A stretch of DNA of 64,000 nt, from contig NZ_JACNMQ010000002.1 in the NCBI RefSeq assembly GCF_020622265.1, positions 310,001-374,000 of the forward strand, read 5' to 3'. The position numbers were made by a program, and so were the translations under genes. Below, one piece after another: positions 26,212-35,232 of the stretch (position 1 is its first letter; every line of letters starts with the position of its first letter). The notes below the pieces were generated by a model. That model had not been told where the DNA came from, did not search any database, and saw only the letters and a list, made by a program, of their open reading frames with translations. The DNA is from Halomonas sp. M20 (lineage in GTDB: Bacteria; Pseudomonadota; Gammaproteobacteria; Pseudomonadales; Halomonadaceae).

Positions 26212-27705
26212 TCACATCGAAATGGTGCTGTTGATGCCGCCGGAGACGTTTTCCGGCTCGAACCAGCGCGACGTTACGGTCTTGGTCTGGGTCCAGAACT
26301 GGATCGCCTGCTTGCCGTTGGGGCCAAGATCGCCAAGCTTGGACGCCCGGGAGCCGGTGAAGCTGAAGTAGGCCACCGGCACTGGAATCGGCACGTTGAT
26401 ACCCACCTGGCCGACATCGATATCGCTCTCGAAGCGCCGCCCGGCCCAGCCCGAATTGGTGAAGATCGAGGTGCCATTGCCGTTGGGATTGGCATTGATG
26501 AAGGCGATGGCGTCATCCAGGGTTTCAACCCCTACCACGCACAGCACCGGGCCGAAGATCTCTTCCTTGTAGATGGTCATGTCAGCAGTGACGTCACTAA
26601 AGATCGTCGGACCCACGAAGTTGCCATCCGGGTAGCCCTCGACGCTGATGCCACGGCCATCCAGTGCCAGGGTCGCTTCGGATTCGCCGGTATCGATCAG
26701 CTTGAGCACCCGATCCCGCGCCGCCGGTGACACCAACGGCCCCAGGTCCGCATCGCGCTGGGTGCCGGGGCCCACCTTCATTTCCCGGGACTTCTCGACG
26801 ATCTCCTCCAGCCACTGGCGTGCCTCGCCCACCAGCACCAGTACCGAGTTGGCCATGCAACGTTGGCCGGCGGCACCAAAGGCGGAGCCCAGCACGTTGT
26901 TGATCGCCTGACTACGATTGGCATCCGGCATGATCACACAGTGATTCTTGGCCCCCATCATCGACTGCACTCGCTTGCCCGCAGCACCGGCGCGCTCATA
27001 GATATGGGTGCCGATGGCGGTGGAGCCGATGAACGAGAGCGCCTTGATGTCCGGATGGTCGCAGATGTGGTTGGCAACATCCGGCCCGCCGTGCACCACG
27101 TTGAGCACCCCATTGGGCACGCCGGCTTCATGGGCCAGTTCGACCAGGCGCATGGTGGAAGATGGGTCCTGTTCCGAAGGCTTCAGCACGAAAGTATTGC
27201 CGGTGGCGATGGCCAAGGGGAACATGAAGCAAGGCAGCATGATGGGGAAGTTGAAGGCAGTGATGCCGGCGCCGACGCCCAGGGGCTGGTGCAAGGAGTA
27301 GACGTTAACGTCGCTGGCTGCGTTCTCGGCAATCTCGCCAAGCTGTAGCGAGGTGATCGAGCAGGCGTGCTCGATGACTTCCAGGCCGCGGCCCACTTCG
27401 CCTTCGGCATCTGGCAGCGTCTTGCCGTGCTCCTCGGTGATCAGTGCCGCCAGCTCTTCGGTGTGCTCGCGCACCAGCGCCTGAAACCTGAGCATGATGC
27501 GCATGCGCTTGGCCAAGGGCATCTTGCGCCAGCTGACAAAGGCCTGCTTGGCGCTGGCGACGGCCTGATCGACTTCCTCGCGGGTGGCAAAAGGCACCCG
27601 TGCCACTACTTCCTGGGTTGCCGGATTGACCACATCGCGCCACTGCTCGGCCTTCGATGGGATGGGTTGGCCGTCGATATAAAGGGCGATCTCGCGGACG
27701 GACAT
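26212..27705 (-). CDS. mmsA: CoA-acylating methylmalonate/malonate-semialdehyde dehydrogenase
   Basis: NAD- and CoA-dependent: converts malonate semialdehyde to acetyl-CoA and methylmalonate semialdehyde to propionyl-CoA. 497 residues, full ALDH length. Motifs: GAGITAFNFPIMLPCFMFPLAI (about residues 140-160), FVLKPSEQDPSS (about 170), FIGSTAIGTHIYERA (about 223-237), catalytic Cys in GAAGQRCMANS (about 283), and FSFTGSRASKLGDLGPNGKQAIQFWT with the family's C-terminal signature. ATG at 27705 has AAGGAGAAG upstream. It lies downstream of the GntR gene on the same strand and may be co-transcribed. In a malonate-use region the malonate semialdehyde role fits better than valine or inositol catabolism, though both are possible. 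Confidence 0.9.
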   Translation of the reverse strand: MSVREIALYIDGQPIPSKAEQWRDVVNPATQEVVARVPFATREEVDQAVASAKQAFVSWRKMPLAKRMRIMLRFQALVREHTEELAALITEEHGKTLPDAEGEVGRGLEVIEHACSITSLQLGEIAENAASDVNVYSLHQPLGVGAGITAFNFPIMLPCFMFPLAIATGNTFVLKPSEQDPSSTMRLVELAHEAGVPNGVLNVVHGGPDVANHICDHPDIKALSFIGSTAIGTHIYERAGAAGKRVQSMMGAKNHCVIMPDANRSQAINNVLGSAFGAAGQRCMANSVLVLVGEARQWLEEIVEKSREMKVGPGTQRDADLGPLVSPAARDRVLKLIDTGESEATLALDGRGISVEGYPDGNFVGPTIFSDVTADMTIYKEEIFGPVLCVVGVETLDDAIAFINANPNGNGTSIFTNSGWAGRRFESDIDVGQVGINVPIPVPVAYFSFTGSRASKLGDLGPNGKQAIQFWTQTKTVTSRWFEPENVSGGINSTISM

Positions 27706-27794
27706 GGTGGCTTCTCCTTGGTGATTTGTCATCTTGTCTCAACGAGTCTAGTTGGAGACACCGCTGGCGAACAATTGTTGATCCGGCATTCGAC

Positions 27795-28541
27795 TCAATC
27801 GGTGGATACTTTATCTACGACCAAGCCGGCAGCAACGCCCGCCTTGGCACTGAACCGCCGAACGCTGGCCACGAAGTCGCTGAAACGCTCGCCCTGAATC
27901 AGCACATGATCACGCAGAGCCTGCTCCGCGCCAATGGAATCCCCCGTCTCGAGCATGCGTACGACTTCCCGGTGCTCGGCCAGCGAACTCTGCATGCGAT
28001 GACGCACCTGCAATTGCAGGCGGCGATAGGGCTTGAGACGCTGCTTCAACTGACGCGCCTCAGTGGCCAGGAAGGTGTTGTGGCTGGACGCATAGATGCA
28101 ATCGTGAAAGCACTCGTTCTCGTAATAATAATCATCGGTATTACCCGAGCCGGCCGCTTCTTCACAGCGCTTTAGCGCCCTGCGCAAGGCAGCGATTTCC
28201 TCCGGGGTAATACGCCGCGCGGCCAGACGCCCGCACATGCCCTCCAATTCGGCCATGACCTCGAACATCTCGATCAGCTCCTCGATTCCCACCTGGGCCA
28301 CGAAGGTACCCTTCTTGGGCACCACCGTTACGAGCCCGCTGGCGACCAGTTGCTGTATGGCTTCCCTTACCGGTGTACGGGAGACCTGAAAGGTCTTGCC
28401 GAGCGTTTCGGGATCGAGCCGCTCCCCGGGAGCCATCCGGCCATTAAGAATGTCATCTTCCAGCGCGTCCTTGAGTCGCTGGGTATTCGATCGCTTCGCG
28501 CTGCTCACGGCTGCGTCCTGTGCTGTTCGTTTTTTATTCAC
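27795..28541 (-). CDS. GntR family (FCD) transcriptional regulator
   Basis: 248-residue repressor-type regulator. The N-terminal winged helix-turn-helix (about residues 20-85: LDPETLGKTFQVSRTPVREAIQQLVASGLV) is typical of GntR, and the C-terminal FCD domain (about 95-220) is all-helical with metal-coordinating residues in MAELEGMCGRLAARR and ENECFHDCIYASSHN. It begins with GTG at 28541 and diverges from dctP. Two matching 14-bp AT-rich palindromes (28609 and 30630-style copies at 28609-28622 and 28630-28643) lie in front of dctP and are its likely operators. It resembles MatR of malonate operons in position and size. Confidence 0.85.
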   Translation of the reverse strand: MNKKRTAQDAAVSSAKRSNTQRLKDALEDDILNGRMAPGERLDPETLGKTFQVSRTPVREAIQQLVASGLVTVVPKKGTFVAQVGIEELIEMFEVMAELEGMCGRLAARRITPEEIAALRRALKRCEEAAGSGNTDDYYYENECFHDCIYASSHNTFLATEARQLKQRLKPYRRLQLQVRHRMQSSLAEHREVVRMLETGDSIGAEQALRDHVLIQGERFSDFVASVRRFSAKAGVAAGLVVDKVSTD

Positions 28542-28582
28542 TCAACGGCCATCCCTTACGACGTTTGTCTAGTTTCGCGGGT

Positions 28583-28643
28583 TTGACACATTGGTGTGTA
28601 CTAACTATTGATATATATATCATAGCCCATGATACATATTTCA
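28583..28643 (+). promoter_or_regulatory. dctP promoter with paired GntR-type operator candidates
   Basis: TTGACA at 28583-28588, then 17 bp, then TATTGA at 28606-28611 give a sigma-70-like promoter. A perfect palindrome TGATATATATATCA lies at 28609-28622, and a near copy (12 of 14 identical) at 28630-28643, 21 bp apart start to start, that is two helical turns. A third inverted repeat ACACA-TTGG-TGTGT (28586-28599) overlaps the -35 box. The spacing suits cooperative binding of the divergently encoded GntR regulator. Confidence 0.6.
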
Positions 28644-28670
28644 CAAAAACAAGATCCATGGAGACACCTA

Positions 28671-29669
28671 ATGAAACGCCAGCTCACCACCGCCATTACC
28701 GCCACTGCCCTCACCATTGCCGTCAGCGGTGCCGCCAATGCTGAAACCGTCCTACGCGCCTCTCACCAGTTCCCCGGTGGTCAGGGCGACGTACGCGATG
28801 AAATGGTTCAATTGATGGCCGAGTCGGTCGATGAGGCGAATGTCGACCTAAAGATTCAGGTCTATCCCGGACAGTCGTTGCTCAAGGCCAAGGAGCAATG
28901 GGGCGCCCTGGTGCGGGGCCGCCTGGACATGACGTCACTCCCTCTGGATTATGCCAGTGGCCGTCACCCCGAGTTCTCGGCCACGCTGATGCCCGGCTTG
29001 GTGCGCAGTCATGAACGGGCCCAGCGGCTCAACGACTCCGAGTTCATGGACATGATCAAGGAGGTCATCAACGAAGCCGGTGCTCGGGTACTGGCGGATG
29101 CCTGGTTGGCAGGCGGGTTTGCCTCGAACATGCGTTGCGTTACCGCCCCGGATACGGTCGATGGCCAGACCATGCGCGCCGCCGGCCCGGCCTTCGATGA
29201 GATGCTCGCCGAGGCCGGTGCCTCGATCGCCTCGATGCCCTCCTCGGAGATCTACACCGCCATGCAGACCGGCGTACTGGACGGCGCCAATACCTCCTCC
29301 GGGTCATTCATCTCCTATCGCATCTACGAGCAGGTGAAATGCCTGACCGCCCCCGGCGAAAATGCCCTGTGGTTCATGTACGAGCCCATCCTGATTTCCG
29401 AACAGAGCTGGAATGGACTCAATGAGGAGCAGCAAAAGGCACTCACCGAGGCCGGCAAGAAGGCCGAGGAGTTCTTTGCTGGCGAGGCCGCGGCACTCGA
29501 CCAGAAGCTGGTGGATGTCTACAAGGAAAACGGAGTCGAGGTGGTGACCATGACCCCCGAGAACTACCAGGCCTGGCTGGATATTGCCAAGCAGAGTTCA
29601 TACAAGACCTTTGCCGAGAACGTGCCCAACGGCCAGGCCTTGATCGACGCGGCCCTAGCCGTCGAGTGA
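28671..29669 (+). CDS. TRAP transporter substrate-binding protein (DctP type)
   Basis: Periplasmic receptor of the TRAP transporter for the malonate cluster. 332 residues; signal peptide at 1-23 (ALTIAVSGAANA), then VLRASHQFPGGQGD and the Arg-containing dicarboxylate-binding segment MRAAGPAFDEML (about residues 164-175) followed by SEIYTAMQTGVLDGANT (about 192-208). GGAG sits 7 bases before the ATG at 28671, chosen over a start 42 bases upstream. First gene in an operon with the two permeases, malonyl-CoA decarboxylase and synthetase. Malonate is the probable ligand by context, but maleate or another small dicarboxylate cannot be excluded, given the maleate-isomerase-like gene further on. Confidence 0.9.
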   Translation: MKRQLTTAITATALTIAVSGAANAETVLRASHQFPGGQGDVRDEMVQLMAESVDEANVDLKIQVYPGQSLLKAKEQWGALVRGRLDMTSLPLDYASGRHPEFSATLMPGLVRSHERAQRLNDSEFMDMIKEVINEAGARVLADAWLAGGFASNMRCVTAPDTVDGQTMRAAGPAFDEMLAEAGASIASMPSSEIYTAMQTGVLDGANTSSGSFISYRIYEQVKCLTAPGENALWFMYEPILISEQSWNGLNEEQQKALTEAGKKAEEFFAGEAAALDQKLVDVYKENGVEVVTMTPENYQAWLDIAKQSSYKTFAENVPNGQALIDAALAVE

Positions 29670-29679
29670 GGAAGCGTTC

Positions 29680-30201
29680 ATGGCTCAAAACTCGAATCGT
29701 CCGCTGACGGCTAGTCGGGGTCTGTCGGGTTTCTATATTCGCCTGATGGACATCGTATCGAGCAGCGTCGCCGTCATCGCCGGCGCTCTGCTGCTGGCTG
29801 GCGTACTCGCCGTCTGTCACATGATCTTCATGCGCTACGTGCTGGGCCAGAGCACCATCTGGCAAACTGAGTTCGCGATTTATTCCGTCACCGGGGCGAT
29901 GCTGCTCGGTGCCCCTTACGTACTTCGAAATGGTGGGCATGTCGCGGTCACCGTGCTGCCCGATGCGCTCGGAGGCTGGGCCAAAAAGATCATGTACCTC
30001 CTCTCTGCGCTAGTTGGGCTCGCCTTCTGTAGCGCCCTGGCCTATAGCGGCTGGCACTACTTCCTCGAGGCCTATCGCATGGACTGGACCACCGGCACGG
30101 TCTGGAATCCGCCCTTGTGGCCGGCGCTGTTACCACTCGCCATCGGCATCAGTCTACTTTCGCTGCAGTACGTGGCGGAAATTCTTCGCGGGGAATCCTG
30201 A
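29680..30201 (+). CDS. TRAP transporter small permease (DctQ type)
   Basis: Small four-helix membrane subunit that pairs with the large permease. 173 residues with helices at about 24-46, 55-75, 90-115 and 135-160; typical pieces are RYVLGQSTIWQTEFAIYSVTG and VLRNGGHVAVTVL (DctQ signature region). It follows dctP by 10 bp with GAGGAAG before its ATG, and its stop lies two bases before the large permease start, so the three are translated together. Confidence 0.88.
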   Translation: MAQNSNRPLTASRGLSGFYIRLMDIVSSSVAVIAGALLLAGVLAVCHMIFMRYVLGQSTIWQTEFAIYSVTGAMLLGAPYVLRNGGHVAVTVLPDALGGWAKKIMYLLSALVGLAFCSALAYSGWHYFLEAYRMDWTTGTVWNPPLWPALLPLAIGISLLSLQYVAEILRGES

Positions 30202-30203
30202 GT

Positions 30204-31529
30204 ATGGATCCAGTCACCAGTGGCATCCTCATCGTCGTCGCCCTGTTCGTATTGATGGCCATTGGCACGCCCATTGCCTTTGCCCTGGGCGGCGTATCGC
30301 TCGCTGCCCTGGTGCTCGATCGCGGCATGGGCGAGCTGACCTACTTCGGCGAGACCTTCTTCGGCAACATTGCGTCTTTTGGTTTCGTGGCCATTCCAAT
30401 GTTCATCCTGATGGGCGCGGCGGTGGCCTCGTCCCCTACCGGGCGAGACCTGTATCGCTCCCTGGATCTATGGCTCGGCAGAATGCCCGGCGGGCTAGCG
30501 ATTTCTAACATCGGTGCCTGCTCGATATTCGCTGCTTTATCCGGTTCATCCCCGGCTACCAGCGCGGCTATCGGTAAACTGGGCATCCCTGAGATGCGCA
30601 AGCGTGGCTATCCGGATGGCGTCGCCGCAGGCTGTATCGCCGCCGGCGGCACCCTGGGCATCCTCATTCCGCCGTCGGTGACCATGATCGTCTACGGTAT
30701 TTCCACCGAGACCTCCATCGGACGCTTGTTCATCGCCGGTGCCCTGCCCGGGCTGATGCTGGCCGGCTTGTTCATGGCCTGGACATTGATTGCCTGCAAG
30801 TTGTCTGGCGGCTACGGCAATCCGCTGGCGGACGCCGCGGCCAGCGCCAAGGAGAACGTCGAGGGCAACCTCAAGGCGCTGGTGCGGGTACTGCCTTTCA
30901 TTCTGGTGGTCACGGCCATTCTGTTCGCCCTCTACGGCGGGGTCGCCACGCCGTCCGAGGCCGCCGGCGCGGGGGCCTTTCTATGTCTGGCGCTGGCCAT
31001 TATCGTCTATCGCATGTGGCAGGTGAAACCGCTCAAGACCATCCTGCGCGATGCGCTGAGCGAGAGCGTGATGATCATGCTGATCATCGCGGCCGCGGAG
31101 GTATTCGCCTTCGCTCTCTCTTCGCTGTTCGTCACCCAGACCGTCGCCGGGGGGATTGCCGACCTGGAGGTGAATCGCTGGGTCCTGATGGGCATCATCA
31201 ACGTATTCCTGCTGGTCGCCGGCTTCTTCCTGCCGCCGGTGGCGGTGATCGTGATGGCCGCACCGATCCTGATGCCGATCATTCTGGCGGCAAATTTCGA
31301 CCCTTACTGGTTCGCGGTGGTACTCACCATCAACCTGGAAATCGGCCTGATCACCCCGCCCGTCGGGTTGAATCTTTTCATCATCAAAGGGATTGCCCCG
31401 GATATCGCCCTGCGGGACATTCTGCTCGGTAGCCTTCCCTATGCCCTGTGCATGGTGCTGGGCATCGTGCTGCTGTGCTTTTTCCCGGGCATCGCCACCT
31501 GGCTACCCGATCTGATTATCGATAGCTGA
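30204..31529 (+). CDS. TRAP transporter large permease (DctM type)
   Basis: Ion-coupled membrane subunit of 441 residues with about 11-12 helices. Typical DctM signatures: SSPATSAAIGKLGIPEMRKRGYPD (about residues 113-137), AAGGTLGILIPPSVTMIVYG (about 144-165), and the mirrored late motif ITPPVGLNLFIIKGIAPD (about 385-402). The ATG at 30204 follows the small permease stop by two bases; the longer frame upstream reads through that gene. The operon continues with malonyl-CoA decarboxylase after 37 bp. Confidence 0.92.
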   Translation: MDPVTSGILIVVALFVLMAIGTPIAFALGGVSLAALVLDRGMGELTYFGETFFGNIASFGFVAIPMFILMGAAVASSPTGRDLYRSLDLWLGRMPGGLAISNIGACSIFAALSGSSPATSAAIGKLGIPEMRKRGYPDGVAAGCIAAGGTLGILIPPSVTMIVYGISTETSIGRLFIAGALPGLMLAGLFMAWTLIACKLSGGYGNPLADAAASAKENVEGNLKALVRVLPFILVVTAILFALYGGVATPSEAAGAGAFLCLALAIIVYRMWQVKPLKTILRDALSESVMIMLIIAAAEVFAFALSSLFVTQTVAGGIADLEVNRWVLMGIINVFLLVAGFFLPPVAVIVMAAPILMPIILAANFDPYWFAVVLTINLEIGLITPPVGLNLFIIKGIAPDIALRDILLGSLPYALCMVLGIVLLCFFPGIATWLPDLIIDS

Positions 31530-31566
31530 TCATCAACGACTGAACACCAACGCTCAGGTCATCAAA

Positions 31567-32928
31567 ATGAACATGAGTTTTTTGCAGGAGCTATTCAGCA
31601 CGATTACCCAGCGTGATGCCCTGCTTAGGCGCCGCGCGGGTGTAGATACCCATGTCAGTCATCGTCAATTGATCGCGGCCTGTGAAGCATTGCTGGCAAG
31701 TGACGGCGAGGCCTCGAGCATCGCCCTTGCCAGCCGTGCGCTGGAGATCTATGCGCGCCTGGCGTCTGAGGAAAAACAGCACTTTTTCGAACTGTTGGCG
31801 ACGGATTTTTCCGCCGATCCCGAGCATATCGATCAGGCTTATGCAGCCTATCGCGAGTCCCGGGAGAACCAGGATCTCAACACCCTGTTCGATGCCTGCG
31901 AGCCCCGGCGCCAGGAACTGTTGCGCCGACTAAACCTACCCAGTGGCGGCACCCATGATCTGGTCGACATGCGCGAAGACCTGCTGGCCCTGATGCGTGA
32001 TAGACCACGACTCAAGGCCATCGATGCGGATTTCGCCCATCTGTTCGGCTCCTGGTTCAATCGCGGTTTCCTGGTCTTGAAGCGCATCGACTGGAATACC
32101 CCGGCGGTGATTCTGGAGAAGATCATTCGCTACGAAGCGGTACACGAGATCCGTGATTGGGACGACCTACGCCGGCGCCTGGATGCCCGTGATCGGCGTT
32201 GCTTCGCGTTCTTTCACCCGGCGATCGGCGACGAGCCGCTGATCTTCGTCGAAGTCGCCCTCTGCCAAGGGTTACCGGATCAGATTCAAGCCATCCTTGC
32301 GAGCGATCATTACGAGATCGACGATCCAGACGCCGCGGATACTGCGGCCTTTTTCGGTATCAGTAATTGTCAGACCGGGCTACGCGGTATCTCGTTCGGC
32401 AACTTCCTGATCAAACAGGTCGTCCAGGAACTCAAACAGGAGCTTCCCAGCCTACGACACTTCGTCACCCTATCGCCGGTCCCTGGTTTTCGCGAATGGC
32501 TGGACGCTCTTTACAAGAATAGCGACGATCTTCTGGAGGCGGATGCCGCCAAGACCCTCGAACATCTCGAGGCGCCGGATTGGCAAGAAGACCCCGCCCT
32601 CACCGAACAGCTCAAGAGCGTGATCAAACCCCTTGCGGCCCATTATCTGCTCAAGGAAAAAAATGCGCAGGGCTTACCACTGAACCCCGTGTCGCGTTTT
32701 CATCTTGGCAATGGCGCCCAACTGCATCGCATCAATTGGCTGGGGGATGTCTCAGCCAAGGGATTGCGCCAAGCAACCGGCCTGATGGTCAACTATCTCT
32801 ACGTGCTCGACGATATCGAACGCAATCACGAGCGGTACACGACCAACGCCACGATTGCCTGCTCATCGAATGTGCGCGATCTCGGCAAGCGCGCCCGCAA
32901 ACTACTCAAGGGAGAGACGGTGAAATGA
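31567..32928 (+). CDS. matA: malonyl-CoA decarboxylase
   Basis: Releases CO2 from malonyl-CoA to give acetyl-CoA; cytoplasmic. 453 residues of the malonyl-CoA decarboxylase family: an N-terminal helical domain (about 1-170) and a GNAT-like catalytic domain (about 180-445) with FGISNCQTGLRGISFGNFLIKQV (about 260-282), SPVPGFREW (about 300-308), and the late block SRFHLGNGAQLHRINWLGD (about 377-395) plus GLMVNYLYVLDDIERNHE. The His and Ser/Tyr residues expected at the active site lie in these blocks. Its stop overlaps the malonyl-CoA synthetase start (ATGA), giving tight coupling of activation and decarboxylation. Confidence 0.92.
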   Translation: MNMSFLQELFSTITQRDALLRRRAGVDTHVSHRQLIAACEALLASDGEASSIALASRALEIYARLASEEKQHFFELLATDFSADPEHIDQAYAAYRESRENQDLNTLFDACEPRRQELLRRLNLPSGGTHDLVDMREDLLALMRDRPRLKAIDADFAHLFGSWFNRGFLVLKRIDWNTPAVILEKIIRYEAVHEIRDWDDLRRRLDARDRRCFAFFHPAIGDEPLIFVEVALCQGLPDQIQAILASDHYEIDDPDAADTAAFFGISNCQTGLRGISFGNFLIKQVVQELKQELPSLRHFVTLSPVPGFREWLDALYKNSDDLLEADAAKTLEHLEAPDWQEDPALTEQLKSVIKPLAAHYLLKEKNAQGLPLNPVSRFHLGNGAQLHRINWLGDVSAKGLRQATGLMVNYLYVLDDIERNHERYTTNATIACSSNVRDLGKRARKLLKGETVK

Positions 32929-34448
32929 ATCACAACCTGTTCGACATCTTTGCAGAGCGCATGCGGGCGCGGGGTGACGCCGATTTCATCACGACCCGAG
33001 AAGGCCAGGGTTATTCCTACGCCGAGGCCCTGGATATGAGCGCCCGCCTGGCAGGCGCTCTGATCGGCCTGGGGGTGGCACCGGGAGACCGCGTCGCCGC
33101 ACAGGTCGACAAGAGCCCCGAGGCCATCCTGCTCTATCTTGCCTGCCTGCGCATGGGGGGCGTCTATCTACCGCTCAATACCGGCTACACCGCCGAGGAG
33201 ATTCGATATTTCCTCGAGAATGCCGAACCGGCCCTGTTCGTATGTCGTCCCACCAATCTGGAGGACGCTCAAGAAGTCGCCGGCTCGGCCGGCTGCCCTC
33301 GAGTGACCACTCTGGGCGCAGACAGCGATGGCGAACTGATGGACCTCGCCCGCAGCGCTGACCCCTGGGAAGACATCGAACCCCGGGAGGCGGATGACCT
33401 TGCGGCTATTCTTTATACGTCCGGCACGACGGGGCGCTCCAAGGGCGCCATGCTCACCCACCGAAACCTGGGGTCCAACGCCGAGGCGCTAATGAACGTC
33501 TGGCGCTTCACCGAAACCGACCGGCTGATCCACGCCCTACCGATCTTCCACACTCATGGCCTGTTCGTGGCCTGCAACGTCGTGTTGCTGGCCGGTGCCA
33601 GCATGCTATTCCTGCCGCGCTTCGATATCGACACCCTCATCGAAGAACTGCCCCACGGCACCACCATGATGGCAGTACCCACATTCTATACTCGCCTGTT
33701 ACAGGATGAACGGCTCACGTCAGAGCTGACCGCCAACATGCGTCTGTTCACCTCCGGCTCCGCTCCTCTTACCGCCGAGACGCATCAGGCCTTCGAGCAG
33801 CGCACTGGTCACGCCATTCTCGAACGCTACGGCATGACCGAAACCAACATGAATACCTCGAACCCCTACGAAGGCGAGCGTATCGCCGGCACCGTGGGCA
33901 TGCCGCTGCCCGGGGTCGAGGCTCGGGTCGTCGAGCGGGAAACCCGTGAAATTCTGCCTCAGGGTGAGATCGGCATTCTCGAGGTGCGCGGCCCCAATGT
34001 GTTCATCGGCTATTGGAGAATGCCGGACAAGACCCGGGAAGAGCTTCTCGATGACGGCTTCTTCATTACCGGGGATCTGGCCATGATCGATGAGAAGGGC
34101 TACATCCATATCGTCGGACGCGACAAGGACCTGGTGATCTCCGGCGGCTACAACGTCTACCCCAAGGAGATCGAGCAGGTCATCGATGAAATGGACGAGG
34201 TAGCCGAGTCCGCCGTCATCGGCGTGACGCATCCGGATTTCGGCGAGGGCGTCACCGCCGTAGTGGTGGCCCAGCCCGAGACGCAGATCGATGAAGCCAA
34301 GGTGCTCGAATTCCTCGATGGCCGGCTGGCGCGATACAAACAGCCCAAGCGCGTGGTCTTCGCCGATGACCTACCCCGCAATACCATGGGCAAGGTGCAG
34401 AAGAACCAGTTGCGTGAACGGTTCCAGGATCTCTACACCCCTGCCTGA
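32925..34448 (+). CDS. matB: malonyl-CoA synthetase
   Basis: Joins malonate and CoA with ATP, forming malonyl-CoA and AMP. 507 residues of the acyl-CoA synthetase superfamily: phosphate loop LYTSGTTGRSKGAMLTH (about residues 158-174), adenine/acid block HTHGLFVACN (about 207-216), FTSGSAPL, ERYGMTETNM (about 301-310), TGDLA (about 384-388), VIGVTHPDFGEG and the C-terminal catalytic Lys in RNTMGKVQKN (about 484-493). The ATG at 32925 overlaps the matA stop. The size and context of decarboxylase plus TRAP fit MatB; a wider short-chain dicarboxylate synthetase function is possible. Confidence 0.9.
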   Translation: MNHNLFDIFAERMRARGDADFITTREGQGYSYAEALDMSARLAGALIGLGVAPGDRVAAQVDKSPEAILLYLACLRMGGVYLPLNTGYTAEEIRYFLENAEPALFVCRPTNLEDAQEVAGSAGCPRVTTLGADSDGELMDLARSADPWEDIEPREADDLAAILYTSGTTGRSKGAMLTHRNLGSNAEALMNVWRFTETDRLIHALPIFHTHGLFVACNVVLLAGASMLFLPRFDIDTLIEELPHGTTMMAVPTFYTRLLQDERLTSELTANMRLFTSGSAPLTAETHQAFEQRTGHAILERYGMTETNMNTSNPYEGERIAGTVGMPLPGVEARVVERETREILPQGEIGILEVRGPNVFIGYWRMPDKTREELLDDGFFITGDLAMIDEKGYIHIVGRDKDLVISGGYNVYPKEIEQVIDEMDEVAESAVIGVTHPDFGEGVTAVVVAQPETQIDEAKVLEFLDGRLARYKQPKRVVFADDLPRNTMGKVQKNQLRERFQDLYTPA

Positions 34449-34473
34449 TGACATACTCTCGAGACTTGCACAC

Positions 34474-35226
34474 ATGACTCAAAAAACCTATCGCATCGGC
34501 CAGATCGTTCCCAGCTCCAACACCACCATGGAAACCGAAATTCCGGCCTTGCTGCGTGCCCGGGAAGCCATCGCCCCGGAGCGCTTCACTTTCCATTCCA
34601 GCCGTATGCGCATGAAACAAGTGACCCAGGAAGAACTCGCCACCATGGACGTGGAATCCGATCGCTGTGCGCAGGAGCTTTCCGACGCCGAGGTGGATGT
34701 CATGGGCTATGCCTGCCTGGTCGCCATCATGAGTCACGGCCCGGGCTATCATCGCGAGTCGCAGCATCGCCTGCACGAGGTCACCCGGGGTAATGGTTTC
34801 CCGACACCGATCGTCAGCAGCGCCGGTGCCCTCGTACAGGGGCTCGAGACGTTAGAGGCCCGTCGGGTCGCCATCATTACACCCTATATGAAGCCCCTGA
34901 CTCGGCTAGTGATCGACTACATCGAAGGAGAAGGCATCGAGGTCAGAGACAGTATCTCTCTGGAGATCGCCGACAACCTTGAGGTAGGGCGACGCGACCC
35001 TCTGGCCCTGGTGGATATCGTCAAACGCCTCGACTATCGCGACGTCGATGCCGTGGTGCTGTCGGCCTGTGTACAGATGCCCTCGCTCGCTGCTATTCAG
35101 CCGGTGGAAGACGCTATTGGCCTGCCGGTAGTATCCGCCGCCACCTGCACCACTTACCAAATGCTCAAGGCGCTGAATCTGGCCCCGCAGGTACCCAATG
35201 CAGGACGACTCTTGCAGAAGCCTTGA
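34474..35226 (+). CDS. maleate isomerase/arylmalonate decarboxylase family enzyme
   Basis: 250-residue enzyme of the Asp/Glu racemase superfamily. Two cysteines at the maleate cis-trans isomerase positions are present: Cys81 (GYACLVAIMSHGPG) and Cys199 (LSACVQMPS), with PSSNTTMETEIPALLRAR at the N-terminus as in maleate isomerase. Maleate isomerase turns maleate into fumarate through a Cys-succinyl intermediate. In arylmalonate decarboxylase, the other branch of the family, only the second Cys is kept, so isomerase is the better call here. It is the last gene of the malonate operon, 25 bp after matB. Its role there is unclear: maleate may be a second substrate of the transporter, or the enzyme may act on a malonate-like compound. 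Confidence 0.82.
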   Translation: MTQKTYRIGQIVPSSNTTMETEIPALLRAREAIAPERFTFHSSRMRMKQVTQEELATMDVESDRCAQELSDAEVDVMGYACLVAIMSHGPGYHRESQHRLHEVTRGNGFPTPIVSSAGALVQGLETLEARRVAIITPYMKPLTRLVIDYIEGEGIEVRDSISLEIADNLEVGRRDPLALVDIVKRLDYRDVDAVVLSACVQMPSLAAIQPVEDAIGLPVVSAATCTTYQMLKALNLAPQVPNAGRLLQKP

Positions 35227-35232
35227 GAGCCA

